DNA from: Bacillota bacterium | GTDB lineage: Bacteria > Bacillota > Clostridia > Lachnospirales > Lachnospiraceae | Length of the DNA stretch: 64,000 bases | NCBI GenBank assembly: GCA_023442465.1 | Contig: JAEZZQ010000016.1 | Coordinates: 248,001 to 312,000 of the forward strand | Reading direction: 5' to 3' | Shown here: one piece after another, positions 61,617 to 64,000 of the stretch | How the letters are laid out: each line of letters begins with the position of its first letter | How positions within the stretch are numbered: the stretch's first letter is position 1 | Made by a program: the position numbers and the translations under genes | Notes under the pieces: model-generated | The model's database searches: none | The model's input: only the letters and a program-made list of their open reading frames with translations | Told to the model about the DNA's origin: nothing

Positions 61617-62795
61617 ATGGAAAAAACACAAAAGCTTTATGATATCGACGCCTATAAGACTGATTTCACCGCGGAAGTAATTTCCTGCTGCCCCGTCCCA
61701 CTGGGCAAAGAAGGAGACGGCGCCTGCTTCCCCTTCTATGAAATCATATTGGATCAGACTCTTTTCTTCCCTGAAGAAGGCGGGCAGAGTTCTGATACAG
61801 GCACGCTGAACGAGGTGTCCGTCTCTCATGTGAATATAGAGAACGGTGTTATAACACATATAACGAATGCCCCCCTCTCCATCGGAGAAACCGTAACCGG
61901 GCAAATCCATTGGGAATCCCGCTATTCCAATATGCAGCAGCATTCCGGAGAACATATTGTGTCCGGCTTGATTCATTCTCATTTCGGCTACGACAATGTG
62001 GGCTTCCATCTCGGTTCCCAGGCCGTTACCCTCGATTTCAACGGCTTCCTGGAAGAGGAACAGCTTAGCGAGATAGAAAACCTCGCCAACGAAGCTATAT
62101 ATCGCAATATCGAAGTACTTGCCAAATATCCCCCGGCGCAAGTGCTGGAAGGATTAAATTACCGCAGCAAAATCGAATTGAACGAGGCAGTGCGCATTGT
62201 AACCATTCCCGGCTACGACGTCTGCGCCTGCTGTGCTCCTCATGTGAAAAGAACCGGGGAAATCGGCATAATTAAAATCGTGGATGCCATAAGACACAGG
62301 GGTGGCATTCGCATCAGCATTCTTTGCGGACGCCGTGCTCTCGAAGATTTTAAGCAGAAACAGGCGCAGGTTTACGCCGTTTCCGCACTGTTATCCGCCA
62401 AACCGGAGCTTATCGCTCCGGCGGTGGAACGTCTGAAGGAAGAGAACTTTTCATTGAAGGGAGACATTCTCAGATTACAGGAATCACTGATACAGCTTAA
62501 GGTCTCACAAATTGCCGAAGGGACGAAGAACTGCTGCGTGTTCGAAGAATCCATGGATTCTCCTGCCCACAGAAAATATGTAAACATGCTGGCAGAGAAA
62601 TGCTCCGGCACCTGCGGTGTCTTCGTGGGAAATGATGAAAGCGGCTACCGTTATATCATCGCCTCCAAATATGAAGATGTCCGTACCGTAAATGAAAAGC
62701 TGAAACAAAGTCTGGACGCCAAAGGCGGCGGCAGCAAAGAAATGGTACAAGGCTCACTCCTCGGGTCCCGGGAGAATATTCTTGCACTGTTTTAA
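61617..62795 (+). CDS. alaX: alanyl-tRNA editing protein, AlaX-L type
   Basis: About 392 aa. It lacks the AlaRS catalytic and anticodon domains and has the editing domain: zinc motif HSGEH (HxxxH) near residue 105 and a later CCAPH (C..H) ligand pair, with the QSSDTGTL segment near residue 55. The C-terminal ~150 residues resemble DHHA1 (RGGIRISILCGRRAL, then GVFVGNDESGYRYII), as in long AlaX. It hydrolyses mischarged Ser- or Gly-tRNA-Ala. The start site is weak; a GTG five codons upstream is possible. Confidence 0.93.
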   Translation: MEKTQKLYDIDAYKTDFTAEVISCCPVPLGKEGDGACFPFYEIILDQTLFFPEEGGQSSDTGTLNEVSVSHVNIENGVITHITNAPLSIGETVTGQIHWESRYSNMQQHSGEHIVSGLIHSHFGYDNVGFHLGSQAVTLDFNGFLEEEQLSEIENLANEAIYRNIEVLAKYPPAQVLEGLNYRSKIELNEAVRIVTIPGYDVCACCAPHVKRTGEIGIIKIVDAIRHRGGIRISILCGRRALEDFKQKQAQVYAVSALLSAKPELIAPAVERLKEENFSLKGDILRLQESLIQLKVSQIAEGTKNCCVFEESMDSPAHRKYVNMLAEKCSGTCGVFVGNDESGYRYIIASKYEDVRTVNEKLKQSLDAKGGGSKEMVQGSLLGSRENILALF

Positions 62796-62807
62796 ATTGG
62801 GATAACT

Positions 62808-62920
62808 GAACAAAAGTGTGCTTCACACATTCCTGCAGCCAAATACTTCGGCAGCACAGCTTTTGTTCCGCGCGCGTAGCTGTGCATCCATTATTTCTGT
62901 AATAGGCGTACTTTCCTATG
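62808..62920 (+). repeat. R2 element, full copy b
   Basis: Left module stem GAACAAAAG/CTTTTGTTC (62808-62816 with 62860-62868), perfect, enclosing a GTGTG-CTT-CACAC hairpin. Right module hairpin ATAGG/CCTAT (62902-62906 with 62915-62919) with the 8-nt loop CGTACTTT. Against copy a most loop and spacer bases are conserved (CCAAATACTTCG, CAGCACAGC, GTTCCGCGCGCG). It lies just after alaX. Confidence 0.8.
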
Positions 62921-62937
62921 ATATAAAATAATTAAGA

Positions 62938-62972
62938 AAACCTTACTGATGCTATACGTATCAGCAAGGTTT
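62938..62972. terminator. bidirectional terminator between alaX and the hemerythrin gene
   Basis: Stem AAACCTTACTGAT/ATCAGCAAGGTTT (62938-62950 with 62960-62972) with one mismatch. CCTTCTTT follows on the plus strand and TTCTTAATTATTTT on the minus strand. Confidence 0.8.
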
Positions 62973-63017
62973 CCTTCTTTATTCTGTCTCTGCATTCAAA
63001 TTCTTTACACTGTCTCT

Positions 63018-63407
63018 TTATTCGGCAATTCTCTTATCCGTCTCCATTATATGCTCTATCATCCAGTCCGTAACAAACTTCAGCAAATCCTCTATCGCCT
63101 TCGTCTGATTCTCATCTACGATTTCCAAATCCATCGTATCCAGTTTGCGGATGAAATTGTCATGCTGAATCTTCTGTGTAAACATTCTCTTATACTGAAT
63201 GCTCTCCATATAGGCTTCCTCATTTTTAAAGTGCATCGCAGCGTAATCCTTCAACCGCTGAATAAGGCTTGTAATGTGGTCATATTTATCCGGCACAAAA
63301 TTATTAACACATAACTGGTAAATTTCCTCTGCAATCTCGAACAGCACCTTATGCTCGTTGTCAATTTGCTCAATTCCCGTCAAATACTCGTCTTTCATCT
63401 CATACAT
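63018..63407 (-). CDS. bacteriohemerythrin
   Basis: About 129 aa, four-helix non-haem di-iron protein that binds O2 or senses oxygen or NO. Iron ligands are visible in IDNEHKVLFE, HFKNEE, HDNF and IEHIMETD (His and Glu/Asp). GGGAG lies 5 nt before the ATG at 63407. No partner domain is fused. In anaerobes such proteins often detoxify oxygen or work with chemotaxis; no gene for that is adjacent. Confidence 0.93.
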   Translation of the reverse strand: MYEMKDEYLTGIEQIDNEHKVLFEIAEEIYQLCVNNFVPDKYDHITSLIQRLKDYAAMHFKNEEAYMESIQYKRMFTQKIQHDNFIRKLDTMDLEIVDENQTKAIEDLLKFVTDWMIEHIMETDKRIAE

Positions 63408-63499
63408 ATTCACTCCCGCCTTTCGTATTTTATCTTTCTTTCATGTGTTACCGCTTCCATCTTCTGATTTATTCGTTTCTGCTTTTCTCGTATCTCATC

Positions 63500-64000
63500 T
63501 TACCCTAATGCAACATCCAATATCATCATAATTACAAATCCAACTGCGAAACCGATCGTTCCCATATTGGAATGCTCTCCCTCCGCTGATTCGGGAATCA
63601 GTTCTTCCACAACTACATAAATCATTGCCCCTGCTGCAAATGCCAGTGTATAGGGAATGAAGGGAGTGATATAGGTCGCAAGCAGCAGCGTGAACACTGC
63701 GGCAATAGGTTCTACAACTCCGGAAAGTACGCCCATGGCAAAGGCCTTTTTCTTTCCCACCTCTTCCTTGAGCGGAAGAGAAATAATGGCCCCCTCCGGA
63801 AAGTTCTGGATTGCAATACCTATAGAAAGGGCAATCGCCCCCGCCATCGTAATCATACTGTCACCGTTTAATGCGCCCGCAAGTACAATACCCACCGATG
63901 CACCCTCCGGTATGTTATGAATCGTCACTGCCAACATAAGCATGGTAGACTTTTTGAAGCTGCTCTTAGGTCCTTCCTGCTCTTCTCCGTCCAAATGAAG
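63500..64000 (-). CDS. ZIP-family metal transporter, C-terminal part
   Basis: The C-terminal ~165 residues of a ZIP (ZupT/GufA-like) divalent metal importer; the N-terminus lies outside the window. The frame is open to the edge. The conserved helix-4 motif HNIPEG and helix-5 motif NFPEG carry the transport-site His/Asn/Glu. Four or five helices follow. It could import zinc, iron or manganese. It is near the two CobW-type metal GTPases but separated by several genes. Confidence 0.93.
   Translation of the reverse strand, partial: LHLDGEEQEGPKSSFKKSTMLMLAVTIHNIPEGASVGIVLAGALNGDSMITMAGAIALSIGIAIQNFPEGAIISLPLKEEVGKKKAFAMGVLSGVVEPIAAVFTLLLATYITPFIPYTLAFAAGAMIYVVVEELIPESAEGEHSNMGTIGFAVGFVIMMILDVALG

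Noticed and set aside
63430..63443. TATCTTTCTTTCAT as an R2 copy
   Set aside because: Only the leader segment matches; no paired stem follows, so it is too short to claim.

Overview
The window looks like chromosome of a motile Clostridia member, most probably Lachnospiraceae. The evidence is the overall gene set (ABC-F proteins, CmpB-type membrane proteins, fused FolB-FolK, PyrB with a PyrI regulatory subunit, a Trp T-box, HrcA/CIRCE-controlled groESL), Shine-Dalgarno sequences close to AGGAGG, and moderate GC. No rRNA, tRNA, prophage, CRISPR array or transposase gene was seen. The genus cannot be named from the sequence alone. About 60 protein genes are present, most on the minus strand.

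Layout, 1-31 kb. The window opens with the 5' part of a RelA/SpoT gene, then apt, a VOC protein and groES-groEL with CIRCE. Next is a three-gene operon of unrecognised proteins (4.3-6.8 kb) ending in a degenerate GGDEF protein and preceded by a sigma-28-like promoter. A carbohydrate locus follows (6.9-15.7 kb): MFS permease, GH13 alpha-glucosidase, two ABC permeases, a lipoprotein binding protein, an alpha/beta hydrolase and a LacI-type regulator, with two identical palindromic operators at the binding-protein promoter. From 15.8 to 31 kb come an MFS/AraC divergent pair, a diguanylate cyclase, GDPD, another MFS, a YbiT-type ABC-F, a PHP-HAD fusion, and a ppx-ppk-maf-HAD polyphosphate operon.

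Layout, 31-64 kb. pheA is followed by an AAA ATPase gene. Then come a folate cluster (folE, HD protein, folP, folBK, with folC further on), a GntR/two-ABC operon, MATE, pyrBI, an HPr-like protein, an antibiotic-resistance-type ABC-F gene with a long attenuator leader, trpXYZ under a Trp T-box, a PHP protein, a PAS-GGDEF-HD-GYP sensor with a coupled small ORF, ylmH with two CobW-type metal GTPases (one with a His-rich repeat), an AlaX editing protein, a bacteriohemerythrin and a partial ZIP transporter.

Two themes stand out. First, transcription attenuation: pyrBI has an E. coli-like translated leader with a U-rich stretch and a terminator, the ABC-F gene has a leader peptide followed by tandem terminators, and trpXYZ has a T-box. 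Second, at least three families of structured intergenic repeats recur. R1 is about 133 bp with 12-bp terminal inverted repeats, and one copy is flanked by a perfect 8-bp direct repeat. R2 is a two-module hairpin element with compensatory stem changes between copies. The third is a 164-bp imperfect palindrome. Copies of R1 and R2 supply the last codons and stop codon of neighbouring genes. These non-autonomous mobile-looking elements and the pyrBI and ABC-F leaders are the most interesting parts of the window. All calls come from reading the sequence; no database search was run.
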